Of a DNA stretch of 64,000 nt, positions 54,396 to 62,948 are shown one piece after another. The notes below the pieces were generated by a model. That model was not told the DNA's origin. It saw only the letters and a list, made by a program, of their open reading frames with translations, and did not search any database. The first letter of the stretch is position 1. Each line of letters begins with the position of its first letter. The position numbers and the translations under genes are program-made. Source of the DNA: Bradyrhizobium sp. 21 (GTDB lineage: Bacteria > Pseudomonadota > Alphaproteobacteria > Rhizobiales > Xanthobacteraceae); contig NZ_JADPJG010000002.1 in the NCBI RefSeq assembly GCF_023073335.1, forward strand, positions 539,881 through 603,880, written 5' to 3'.

Positions 54396-55972
54396 AGCTC
54401 GATCCGTTCGTCGTTGAAGTCATCCGGCACGGGCTCTCGGCCGCGGCCGAGGAGATGAGCCTGGTAATGACGCGCTCGGCGCGCTCGCCGCTGTTGCGCG
54501 AGGCCGGCGATCTGTCGTCCGCGATCACGGATGGCCGCGGCGGCCTGATCGGGCAGGGTCGCGACATCCCGATCCATCTCGGCGCGATGGCCTACACCAT
54601 CCCCGAACTGCTGAAGGTGGTGCCGGTCGAGAGCCTGAATGACGGCGACGTGCTGATCTACAATGTCGGCGCACTCGGCGGCAATCATCTCAATGACGTC
54701 AAGGTCGTGCGGCCCGTCTTCGTCGATGGCGAGATCGTGGCCTTCGCGGTCAGCCTCGCGCACTGGCCCGACATTGGCGGCACCTGGCCCGGAAGTTATT
54801 TTGCCAAGGCCATCGACACCTTTCAGGAGGCGATGCGCATCCCGCCGGTGCTGATCGCGACCGCGGCCGGCGTCCACACGCCGATCGTCCAATTGCTCAA
54901 GGCCAACGTCCGCGATCCCGAATCCTGCGAGGGCGATCTGCTCGCCCAGATCGCAGCCACGAAAGCCGGCGAGCGGCGCATCGGCGAGCTCTGCCGCGAG
55001 CACGGCAAGCCGGTGTTCACGGCGGCCCAATCGCGCCTGCACGATCTCTCTGAAATCGAGATGCGCGAGGCCATCCGTGCGCTGCCCGATGGCGTCTACG
55101 AGGGCGAGGATTATTTGGACGACGGCGGCGTCAACAACGCGCCGGCGCGTATTCATGTCAAGATCACCATCGCGGGCGATGAGGCGATCTTCGACCTTTC
55201 AGGGAGCTGCGATCGCGTCTCGAATTTCTGCAACACGACGCCGTTCATGGCGCGCTCGGCTGTCGCCTATGCCGCGCGCATCATGAGCGGGCGCGACATG
55301 CACCAGAACGCGGGCGCGCTGCGGCCTCTGACCATCATCACGCGTCCGGGCTCGATCCTGGAGCCGGGCTGGAACGCGTCTGTCGCTGCCGGCAATCACG
55401 AGACCTCGATGCGTATCGTCGATGCGATCTTCCGCGCGATGCAGGATACCATTCCCGAACGCTTGTCGGCGGGCGGGGCGACCACCGCGGGCGTCCTGTT
55501 CTTTGCCGAGCCTCGGCAGAACGGGTCGTGGAAAATGCTCTACGAGGTCCATGGTGGCGGCGAGGGCGCGCGACACGATCGGGCCGGCATGTCGGCGACG
55601 CGAGTGCATCTGTCCAACACCTCGAACACGCCGGTCGAGGTGATCGAGGCGAACTACGCGATCCGCCTTGAGCAGCAGGCCATTCGCTGGAGTTCCGGCG
55701 GTGCCGGTGCTCACCGCGGCGGTGACGGCTCCGTTCGCACCTATCGCATTCTCGCACCGTCGATGTATCTGACCACCTGCATCGAGCGCATGGTGATCGC
55801 GCCGTTCGGCATGCAGGGCGGCCAATCGGGCAAGGCCTGCCGCATCTCGCTGATCCGGCAGGGCGCGAATGTCGCGATCGACGGCAAATCCAACCTGGTG
55901 CTGGAGCAAGACGATCTCGTCACGATCGAGATGTGCGGTGGCGGCGGCTACGGCGTCGCGGCCGCGGAGTGA
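54392..55972 (+). CDS. hyuB: Hydantoinase/oxoprolinase subunit B
   Basis: 526 residues, hydantoinase B family: KLDPFVVEVIRHGLSAAAEEM at the N-terminus, SSAITDGRGGLIGQGRDIP, DVLIYNVGALGGNHLNDV and a Gly-rich C-terminal region (MCGGGGYG). Works with HyuA. ATG 54392 overlaps the hyuA stop. The open frame further upstream is inside hyuA. Confidence 0.94.
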   Translation: MKLDPFVVEVIRHGLSAAAEEMSLVMTRSARSPLLREAGDLSSAITDGRGGLIGQGRDIPIHLGAMAYTIPELLKVVPVESLNDGDVLIYNVGALGGNHLNDVKVVRPVFVDGEIVAFAVSLAHWPDIGGTWPGSYFAKAIDTFQEAMRIPPVLIATAAGVHTPIVQLLKANVRDPESCEGDLLAQIAATKAGERRIGELCREHGKPVFTAAQSRLHDLSEIEMREAIRALPDGVYEGEDYLDDGGVNNAPARIHVKITIAGDEAIFDLSGSCDRVSNFCNTTPFMARSAVAYAARIMSGRDMHQNAGALRPLTIITRPGSILEPGWNASVAAGNHETSMRIVDAIFRAMQDTIPERLSAGGATTAGVLFFAEPRQNGSWKMLYEVHGGGEGARHDRAGMSATRVHLSNTSNTPVEVIEANYAIRLEQQAIRWSSGGAGAHRGGDGSVRTYRILAPSMYLTTCIERMVIAPFGMQGGQSGKACRISLIRQGANVAIDGKSNLVLEQDDLVTIEMCGGGGYGVAAAE

Positions 55973-55982
55973 GGGAATTGCG

Positions 55983-57278
55983 ATGAGCAGATTGTTGCGA
56001 ACCGGGCTGAATGCCGGCGACAGCGCGCCCATGGCGGTGGTCGGCGGCGAGGGCGTCTATTTTCACCTTTCAGATGGCCGCAAGCTCATCGACGGCAGCA
56101 ACACCGGCGGCGGTCTCGGCCATCGCCATCCCGCGATGGTGGAGGCGATCCGCCGTGCCGCGGATACGCCCGTTGTGAACGAAGGCTGGACCTGGGTCGG
56201 CCGCGAGCAGGCCGCCGACGATTTGATGACCACCGCGTTCAAGGGCGAAGAGGCTTGGGTCGGCGCGGTGCGCTTCTGCATCAGCGGCAGCGAGGCCAAC
56301 GACATGGCGCTGTCGCTCTGCCAGGCGCTGACGCAGCGCTCTGCATTGGCGACGCGCGAGCGCGCCTATCACGGCATCACGGGCCTGTCGCGCAGCATGA
56401 CTGTGCAACCGCAATGGCATGGCGGTCTCGCAGTGCATGCCGGCGGCTCGCAGCTGCCGGCGCCGATGGCGCCGGTGCGGATATTGCCGGCTCCCAATGG
56501 TGCGATCTATGGCGCGCCGGCCAACAACACCCCGCCCAGCGAATATCTGGCGGATGCCACGCGCATGCTATCGGATACCGCAGCCACGATCATCGACTAC
56601 ACGCAGGGCGGCATCTATTACGACGGCGCCTATCAGGACGAGGTGGCGCGCTGCGCGCGGCAGGCGGGCTCTTACTGGATCGCGGACGAGGTCGTCACCG
56701 GCGCGGGCCGCGCGGGGCGCTGGTTTGCGTTCCAGGGTGCCGAGAGCCGGCCTGATATCGTGACGCTTGGAAAATCGCTCGGCGGCGGCGCGGCTGCGGT
56801 TGCCGCGGTCGTGGTGTCGAAGGACATCGTCGAGCGGCTCAAGGGCACGAGCTGGCAGAACTACGGCACGCTGCGCGGCCATCCGATCAGCATGGCCGCG
56901 GTCAGTGCCTATCTCAAGGTCGTCAGCGAAGAGAAGATCCTGGATCACGTGAAGAGCCTCGAAAAGCTGTTCACCCGCCGTCTGCTCGCGATCGCGCAAA
57001 AACATCCGAGCGTGCGGCGTGTGGCGGGGCAGGGGCTGCACTGGACGGTGGAGCTGCACGGCCCGGACTGGCGCTCCTGGCATGCCGACACCACGGAAAT
57101 GCCGATTGCCTCGCGCGTCGCGGAGCGCGCCCTGGAGGCCGGCGCGGTGATCGGGACCAGTGGCGAGCAGACATCGCTATTCCTTGCACCACCACTCGTG
57201 ATCTCCGAGCGTGAGGCCGAGCAGCTTCTGGATGCGCTCGACCACGGCCTCGATGTTGCCGACGAGGAGCAGAATTGA
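55983..57278 (+). CDS. Class III PLP aminotransferase (glutamate-1-semialdehyde aminomutase-like)
   Basis: 431 residues, class III aminotransferase. The PLP Lys lies in TLGKSLGGGAAAV (about residue 265); the cofactor Asp is in DEVVTGAGRAGRWFAF. It is ten bases after hyuB. A true HemL is unlikely in this setting; it more likely transaminates an amino acid released by the hydantoin enzymes, possibly a beta- or D-amino acid. Confidence 0.88.
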   Translation: MSRLLRTGLNAGDSAPMAVVGGEGVYFHLSDGRKLIDGSNTGGGLGHRHPAMVEAIRRAADTPVVNEGWTWVGREQAADDLMTTAFKGEEAWVGAVRFCISGSEANDMALSLCQALTQRSALATRERAYHGITGLSRSMTVQPQWHGGLAVHAGGSQLPAPMAPVRILPAPNGAIYGAPANNTPPSEYLADATRMLSDTAATIIDYTQGGIYYDGAYQDEVARCARQAGSYWIADEVVTGAGRAGRWFAFQGAESRPDIVTLGKSLGGGAAAVAAVVVSKDIVERLKGTSWQNYGTLRGHPISMAAVSAYLKVVSEEKILDHVKSLEKLFTRRLLAIAQKHPSVRRVAGQGLHWTVELHGPDWRSWHADTTEMPIASRVAERALEAGAVIGTSGEQTSLFLAPPLVISEREAEQLLDALDHGLDVADEEQN

Positions 57279-57414
57279 GCGCGGATCGCGCAATGCACAT
57301 CATGCCGATGCGAACGCGCCGGCTGGAAAAGCGGGGCGAGGCTGCGTTATGCTGCGCGTCCCGGCAAATCGTTGAGACTGTGGCTTCACCCAAGGGATCA
57401 CCAGGAATTCGCTG

Positions 57415-58347
57415 ATGCGTATCGTCAATGTTGCCGCCGCCCAGATGGGCCCGATCCAGAAAGCCGACAGCCGCGAGGTCGTGGTCAAGCGCATGATCGC
57501 GCTGATGGACGAAGCCAAGGCCAAAGGCGCCGACCTGATTGTCTATCCGGAACTGGCGCTGACGACGTTCTTCCCGCGCTGGTATTCGGAGGATCGGGCT
57601 GAGGCCGACATCTGGTTCGAGCGCGAGATGCCGGGCCCAGCGACCAAGCCGCTGTTCGAGCGCGCCGCGCAGCACCAGATGGCGATGAACTTCGGCTATG
57701 CCGAGTTGACGCCCGACGGCCATCATTTCAACACGGCGATCCTGACCGACAAATCCGGCAAGATCGTCGGCAAATATCGCAAGATCCATTTGCCCGGCCA
57801 TGTGGAATACGACACCAAGCGCTCGCACCAGCATCTGGAAAAACGCTATTTCGAGCCGGGCGACCTCGGCTTCAACGTCTGGCGTGAGCTCGGCGGAATC
57901 ATCGGCATGGCGATCTGCAACGACCGGCGCTGGCCCGAGACCTATCGCGTCATGGGCTTGCAGGGCGTCGAGCTGGTGCTGATCGGCTACAACACGCCGT
58001 CCGTGAATGCGGAGAGAAGCGATGAGGGCGTCGAGAAGCGCCTGTTTCACAACCGCCTCTCGGTGCAGGCCGGCGCCTACCAGAATGCGACCTGGGTGGT
58101 CGCGGTGGCCAAGGCCGGTAACGAGGACGGACACCCGCTTTTCGGCGGCAGCCTGATCGTCGATCCCAATGGCGAAATCGTCGCGGAAGCGAAGACGGAG
58201 GAGGACGAACTGCTGGTCCACGCTTGCGACCTCGATGCCACCACCTTCGGCAAGACCACGATCTTCAATTTCGCGCAGCACCGCCGCATCGAGCATTACG
58301 GTCTGATCACCAGCCAGACGGGCGCTGTGCCGCCGCCGGAGAAGTGA
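57415..58347 (+). CDS. N-carbamoyl-D-amino acid amidohydrolase
   Basis: 310 residues, nitrilase-superfamily D-carbamoylase. It hydrolyses N-carbamoyl-D-amino acids to D-amino acid, CO2 and ammonia. The triad is visible: Glu in VYPELALTTFFPRWY, Lys in KYRKIHLPGH and Cys in AICNDRRWPETYRVMGL; these segments closely match the Agrobacterium enzyme, as do MPGPATKPLFE and EKRYFEPGDLGF. AGGAA lies nine bases before the ATG. It completes the racemase-hydantoinase-carbamoylase route with genes downstream. Confidence 0.94.
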   Translation: MRIVNVAAAQMGPIQKADSREVVVKRMIALMDEAKAKGADLIVYPELALTTFFPRWYSEDRAEADIWFEREMPGPATKPLFERAAQHQMAMNFGYAELTPDGHHFNTAILTDKSGKIVGKYRKIHLPGHVEYDTKRSHQHLEKRYFEPGDLGFNVWRELGGIIGMAICNDRRWPETYRVMGLQGVELVLIGYNTPSVNAERSDEGVEKRLFHNRLSVQAGAYQNATWVVAVAKAGNEDGHPLFGGSLIVDPNGEIVAEAKTEEDELLVHACDLDATTFGKTTIFNFAQHRRIEHYGLITSQTGAVPPPEK

Positions 58348-58352
58348 CGTCG

Positions 58353-59021
58353 ATGACCGGCCAGAGCACATCCGGCATATCCTTGCGCGAACTCGATCCG
58401 CGCGACCGCTACAAGCTGCTTTGCGGCGTGGTGGTGCCGCGGCCGATTGCGCTGGTGACGACGCTCGATGCGAACGGGGCGATCAACGCCGCGCCCTTCA
58501 GCTTCTTCAACGTGTTCTCGGAGAGCCCGGCGCTGATCGTGCTCGGGCTTCAGCACAAACCGGATCACAGCCCGAAGGACACCACCCGCAACATCCATCG
58601 CGACGGCGAGTTCGTCGTTCACATGGTGGATGAGGCGCTGTCGGGGGCGATGAACGACTGCGCGGTCGATTTTCCGTCCGGTGACAGCGAGGTCGCTGCG
58701 GCAGGGCTCGCGACCCTTCCCTCGATCGACGTGAAGGTGCCGCGGCTCGCCGCGGCGCCCTTTGCGCTCGAATGCCGGCGCCATGTCGCGCTGACCTTCT
58801 CGCCCGATCGCGAACTGCTGGTTGGCGAAGTGCTCCGGGTTCACGCCCGCGAGGGCCTCGTCGACGAGACCAATATGTATGTCGATCTCGACGCCTACCG
58901 GCCGATCGGCCGCATGTTCGGCAATCTCTACACGACGCAGCGGGATACGTTCGCGCTTGTCCGCGAAAGCCACGCGCAATGGCTCGCGCGGCAAGATGCC
59001 AAAGAGCTGAAGGACGCCTAG
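58353..59021 (+). CDS. Flavin reductase-like FMN-binding protein
   Basis: 222 residues, DIM6/NTAB flavin reductase-like family: RYKLLCGVVVPRPIALVTT, INAAPFSFFNVFSESPALI and the late DLDAYRPIGRMFGNLY. It probably binds FMN and may supply reduced flavin or act as an oxidoreductase. ATG 58353 is five bases after the carbamoylase stop. Its stop codon shares CTAG with the stop of the racemase on the other strand. Confidence 0.87.
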   Translation: MTGQSTSGISLRELDPRDRYKLLCGVVVPRPIALVTTLDANGAINAAPFSFFNVFSESPALIVLGLQHKPDHSPKDTTRNIHRDGEFVVHMVDEALSGAMNDCAVDFPSGDSEVAAAGLATLPSIDVKVPRLAAAPFALECRRHVALTFSPDRELLVGEVLRVHAREGLVDETNMYVDLDAYRPIGRMFGNLYTTQRDTFALVRESHAQWLARQDAKELKDA

Positions 59022-59680
59022 TGATACGAGAACTGCACCGTACCGAGCGCCATGGTGACGGCCGCCTGCGTCGGATCGATCACGGCAATGCCGAGCGCGT
59101 CTTCGAGCGGGCGGCGGTGACGCGCCATGCCGGCGCAGCCCATCACGATGGCGCGGGCGCCATCCTCGTCGCGCAGCGCGCGGCCGATGTCGATCATCTT
59201 GGCCAGCGTGCCTTCGCCCGAGGCGGTTTCCGCGACGCTCATGTTCAGCGGGCGCTCGCCGGCGAGACGATCGGTCAATCCCAACTGCCTGAGATAGCGC
59301 ATGTGACGCGGGATCGAGCGCTGGGCGATCGCGATGACGCCAAAGCTCTCCGCGCGGGCCAGCGCGGTCAGCACGCCGCACTCGGCGATGCCGAACACGG
59401 GCCGGTCGGTGCCTTCGCGACAGACCTGAAGACCGGGGTCGCTGTAGCAGGCGATGACGAAGGCGGCAAAACTGTTGTCGCCTTCGACCAGCTTTCGCAG
59501 CGGCATCGCGACGCCATCGACGTCGGCCTGGCTTTCAATACCGAACGGCCCCTCGGCCAGCGTCTGGCAGACCAGTTCGGGGCCGCCCTCGAAAACGAGC
59601 GGCTTCAGCGCCTCCTCCAGCCCTTGCGTGACCGCAGGGTTGGAGTTCGGGTTGATGACGAGAATGCGCGGCCGGGACAT
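59018..59680 (-). CDS. Hydantoin racemase (Asp/Glu racemase superfamily)
   Basis: 220 residues. Start ILVINPNSNPAVT is typical of hydantoin racemases; the two catalytic Cys are in VIACYSDPG (about residue 78) and IVMGCAGMA (about residue 184). It would interconvert D- and L-5-substituted hydantoins so that a D-specific hydantoinase and carbamoylase can use both. It is the only minus-strand gene of the locus, with 56 bases between its start and that of the hydantoinase. Confidence 0.92.
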   Translation of the reverse strand: MSRPRILVINPNSNPAVTQGLEEALKPLVFEGGPELVCQTLAEGPFGIESQADVDGVAMPLRKLVEGDNSFAAFVIACYSDPGLQVCREGTDRPVFGIAECGVLTALARAESFGVIAIAQRSIPRHMRYLRQLGLTDRLAGERPLNMSVAETASGEGTLAKMIDIGRALRDEDGARAIVMGCAGMARHRRPLEDALGIAVIDPTQAAVTMALGTVQFSYH

Positions 59681-59736
59681 GCTGGTCTTCCTGCGAATTG
59701 GCGGTTACTTGCCTTGAGCCTATCACGGAGTTCCTC

Positions 59737-61206
59737 ATGACTGAACCCACCTACGACCTGATCATCCGCGGCGGCCGCGTCGCCACCGCGACCGATGTGT
59801 TCGAGGCCGATGTCGCCATCTCCGGTGAGACCATCGTCGCCATCGGCCGCGGCCTTCCGGCAGCCAAGCGCGAGATCGACGCGCGTGGCAAGCTGGTGCT
59901 GCCCGGCGGGGTCGACAGCCACGCCCATATCGAGCAACTGTCCGCGGCCGGCATCATGAACGCCGATACCTTCGAGAGCGCGACGGTCTCCGCGGCGTTC
60001 GGCGGTACCACCACGGTGATCCCGTTTGCCGCCCAGCATGTCGGCATGAAGCTGCCGCAAGTGGTGGAGGACTATCACGCGCTGGCGAAGAAGGGCGCCG
60101 TGATCGACTACGCGTTCCATATGATCATTGCGGACGCCACCAAGGAGACGGTCGAGGAGCATATTCCAGCGCTGGTGAAGCAGGGACATGCCTCGATCAA
60201 GATCTTCATGACCTACGACCGGCTCAAGGTCGATGACGAGCCGTTGCTCGACATTCTGCTCGCCGCGCGTCAATCCGGTGCGATGCTGTGTGCGCACGCC
60301 GAAAACCACGGCATCATCGCCTGGATGGTGAAGCGGCTGCTGGCGCGCGGCTACACGATGCCGAAATACCATGCCGTCAGCCACGCCCGCGTGTCGGAGG
60401 CGGAAGCTTTTACCCGGCTGATCGGCATGGCGGCGCTGATCGACCAGCCGATCATGATCTTCCACGTCTCGACCGCCGAAGGCGCCAAGGTCATCCGCGA
60501 TTCGCGTGGGCAGGGGTTGAAGGTGTTTGCCGAGACCTGTCCGCAATACCTGTTCCTGACCGCAGCCGATCTCGACAAGCCCGGCGCCGAAGGCGCCAAA
60601 TGGATGTGCAGCCCGCCGCCGCGGACGCATGCCGACCAGGAGGCGCTGTGGCAGGCGCTGTCCCTCGGCGATCTCCAGACCATCTCGTCGGACCACGCGC
60701 CCTATCGCTACGACGAGACCGGCAAGCTGCGCGCCGGGCCCAATCCGAACTTCAAGCAGGTCGCCAACGGCCTGCCGGGGCTAGAGCTGCGGCTGCCGCT
60801 GCTGTTCGATGCGATGGTGTCGAAGGGGCGGCTGGGTCTTGAAAAATTCGTCGAGCTGACGTCGACAGCGCCGGCAAAGATCTACAATCTGCATCCGCGC
60901 AAGGGCTCGATCGCGGTCGGTGCCGATGCCGATATCGCGATCTGGGATCCCAATCGCGAGACCGTGATTGCCGACGAGATGATGCACGATCTCACCGGCT
61001 ACACGCCGTTTGCGGGCCGCGAGCTGAAGGGCTGGCCGGTATCGGTGCTCTCGCGCGGCCGCGTCATCATCGACGGTGACAAATGTCTCGCGAGTGCAGG
61101 CAGCGGAAAATTCCTGGCGCGCAGCGGCGGCGAGGCGGCGAAGCCGACCGGCCGGCTCGTCGCGGACATGGATCCCGAACGGAACTTTGGAGCAAAATTG
61201 CTGTGA
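59737..61206 (+). CDS. Dihydropyrimidinase / D-hydantoinase
   Basis: 489 residues, cyclic amidohydrolase. Zinc ligands: His pair in DSHAHIEQ, the Lys likely carbamylated in IKIFMTYDRL (about residue 152), then HAENHG, HVSTAEG and the Asp in SSDHAPY. It opens hydantoins or dihydropyrimidines to N-carbamoyl amino acids. ATG 59737 has GGAG eight bases upstream. It heads a four-gene run with the epimerase, SDR and monooxygenase-like genes. An allantoinase-like substrate is less likely given the carbamoylase. Confidence 0.93.
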   Translation: MTEPTYDLIIRGGRVATATDVFEADVAISGETIVAIGRGLPAAKREIDARGKLVLPGGVDSHAHIEQLSAAGIMNADTFESATVSAAFGGTTTVIPFAAQHVGMKLPQVVEDYHALAKKGAVIDYAFHMIIADATKETVEEHIPALVKQGHASIKIFMTYDRLKVDDEPLLDILLAARQSGAMLCAHAENHGIIAWMVKRLLARGYTMPKYHAVSHARVSEAEAFTRLIGMAALIDQPIMIFHVSTAEGAKVIRDSRGQGLKVFAETCPQYLFLTAADLDKPGAEGAKWMCSPPPRTHADQEALWQALSLGDLQTISSDHAPYRYDETGKLRAGPNPNFKQVANGLPGLELRLPLLFDAMVSKGRLGLEKFVELTSTAPAKIYNLHPRKGSIAVGADADIAIWDPNRETVIADEMMHDLTGYTPFAGRELKGWPVSVLSRGRVIIDGDKCLASAGSGKFLARSGGEAAKPTGRLVADMDPERNFGAKLL

Positions 61207-61222
61207 AGGTGGAGTGCGCGCG

Positions 61223-62197
61223 ATGAAGATCGTCATCTTCGGCGGCACCGGCTTTGTCGGCCTCAATGTTGCGGAGGCGCTGCTCGCGCGTCGCCATGAC
61301 GTGACGCTGTATGATCGCGCAGAGCTGCCGCCAGCCGCACAACGATCGCTGGCCGGCTACGAAGCGCGGCTGAAGGTCATTCAAGGCGATATCAATGACG
61401 AGGAAGCCATCGACGCCCTAATCGCCGAAGGCTGCGATGCCATCGTGCTCGGCGCGGCGATCACGGCTGGCGACGAGCTCGAGCGTGCCTCGACCGCGCG
61501 CGTCCTCGAGATCAACGTGATGGCGCAGATCCCGATCCTGCTCGCGGCGATCCGTCATGGCGTGCGCCGCGTCGTCAATCTCTCGTCAGCATCGGCCTAC
61601 GGGGCCGCCGGCGCGCGGGTCGAGATTCTGGACGAGGACACGCCCTGCGATCCCGTCTCGTTCTATGCGATCAGCAAATTCACTTCGGAACGATCTGTCG
61701 CGCGCCATGCCGAACTCTTCGGCGGCGATTTCCTGAGCGTGCGGCTGAGCGCGGTGTTCGGTCCGTGGGAGCGGCCCGGCTCGGTGCGCGATACGCCGAG
61801 CCTCCAGTATCAAATATTGGCCGCGTTCGCCCGCGGTGAGCCGGCGGTGATGCCTGAAGCCGGCATGAGGGACTGGATCTACGCGCCGGACGCGGCCGAA
61901 GCCATCGCACTGCTGATCGAAGCCGAGCGGCCGCGCCATCGGCTCTACAACATCTCCCGCGGCGGGTTATGGCCTGCGCTGGAATGGGGTGAGGCGTTTG
62001 CGGCGTTAAATCCCGGTCTGCATTGCCGGCTCGGGGCGCCCGGCGAGAAGACTGCCATCAAGCTGCATGGGCCTTATCGGGCGCCGCTGTCGGTGACGCG
62101 GATGGCCGATGAGTTCGGCTGGCGCGCGCGCTTCGGCTGCGCCGAGTCCGCCGCCGCGATGAACGCCTGGTTGACTGAGCACAAGGAGTGGATCTGA
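61223..62197 (+). CDS. NAD-dependent epimerase/dehydratase-like protein
   Basis: 324 residues, extended SDR. NAD-binding FGGTGFVGLNVAEAL at the N-terminus; catalytic pattern Ser in VVNLSSASAYG and YxxxK in SFYAISKFTSE. ATG 61223 is 16 bases past the hydantoinase stop; the frame upstream lies in that gene. It may be a sugar-acid or hydroxy-acid dehydrogenase; the link to hydantoin breakdown is by position only. Confidence 0.86.
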   Translation: MKIVIFGGTGFVGLNVAEALLARRHDVTLYDRAELPPAAQRSLAGYEARLKVIQGDINDEEAIDALIAEGCDAIVLGAAITAGDELERASTARVLEINVMAQIPILLAAIRHGVRRVVNLSSASAYGAAGARVEILDEDTPCDPVSFYAISKFTSERSVARHAELFGGDFLSVRLSAVFGPWERPGSVRDTPSLQYQILAAFARGEPAVMPEAGMRDWIYAPDAAEAIALLIEAERPRHRLYNISRGGLWPALEWGEAFAALNPGLHCRLGAPGEKTAIKLHGPYRAPLSVTRMADEFGWRARFGCAESAAAMNAWLTEHKEWI

Positions 62198-62198
62198 G

Positions 62199-62948
62199 AT
62201 GCGGCTGCAGGGGCGCACAGCCATCATCACCGGCGCGGGCTCGGGCATCGGCCGTGCCAGCGCAAAGCTGTTCGCAGAGGAGGGCGCGCATCTTGCCTTG
62301 GTCGATCGCGATCCCGCGGGCCTTCAGGAAACGCTAGGCCTGGTAGGCGGGGCAACGATTCACGTCGGCGACGTCGGCGATGCCGGTTTCGCCGAGACTG
62401 TCGTCGGCGATGTCGTGGCTCGGCAGGGGCAACTCGACGTTCTCATGACCGCCGCCGGCTTCTCTTGTGGCGGCACAGTGCTGACGACGAGCCCCGAAGA
62501 CTGGGACGCCGTGTTTCGCACCAATGTCGGCGGCACCTGGCTGTGGGCGCGCGCCGCCGTACCGCAGATGCAGCGGCAGAAGAGCGGTTCGATCATCACG
62601 CTTGCCTCGCAGCTCGCCATCGCCGGCGGCAAGGGCAACAGCGCCTATATCGCCGCCAAGGGTGCGATCATCAGCCTGACCCGCACGATGGCGGTGGATT
62701 TCGCGACCGACGGCATTCGCGTCAACGCGATCGCGCCGGGCGCGATCGATACGCCGATGCTCCGCCGCAGCTTTGCCCGTCACGCCAATCCGGACGAGGT
62801 TCGCGAAACCTCGCGCAACCGTCACGCCATGAAGCGGTTCGGTGAGGCCGAGGAGATCGCGCAGACCGCGCTGCATCTCGCCAGCGATGCGTCGTCCTTC
62901 ACGACTGGCACCGTGATGGTGGTCGACGGTGGTTGGCTCGCCGCATGA
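62199..62948 (+). CDS. SDR-family oxidoreductase
   Basis: 249 residues, classical short-chain dehydrogenase. GAGSGIGRAS cofactor motif, VLMTAAG (NNAG-like), Ser in SIITLASQLA and YIAAK catalytic pair, and IRVNAIAPGAIDTPM. The ATG is one base past the epimerase stop, and its own stop overlaps the next gene (ATGA). Substrate unknown; probably oxidises a hydroxy compound in this pathway. Confidence 0.92.
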   Translation: MRLQGRTAIITGAGSGIGRASAKLFAEEGAHLALVDRDPAGLQETLGLVGGATIHVGDVGDAGFAETVVGDVVARQGQLDVLMTAAGFSCGGTVLTTSPEDWDAVFRTNVGGTWLWARAAVPQMQRQKSGSIITLASQLAIAGGKGNSAYIAAKGAIISLTRTMAVDFATDGIRVNAIAPGAIDTPMLRRSFARHANPDEVRETSRNRHAMKRFGEAEEIAQTALHLASDASSFTTGTVMVVDGGWLAA

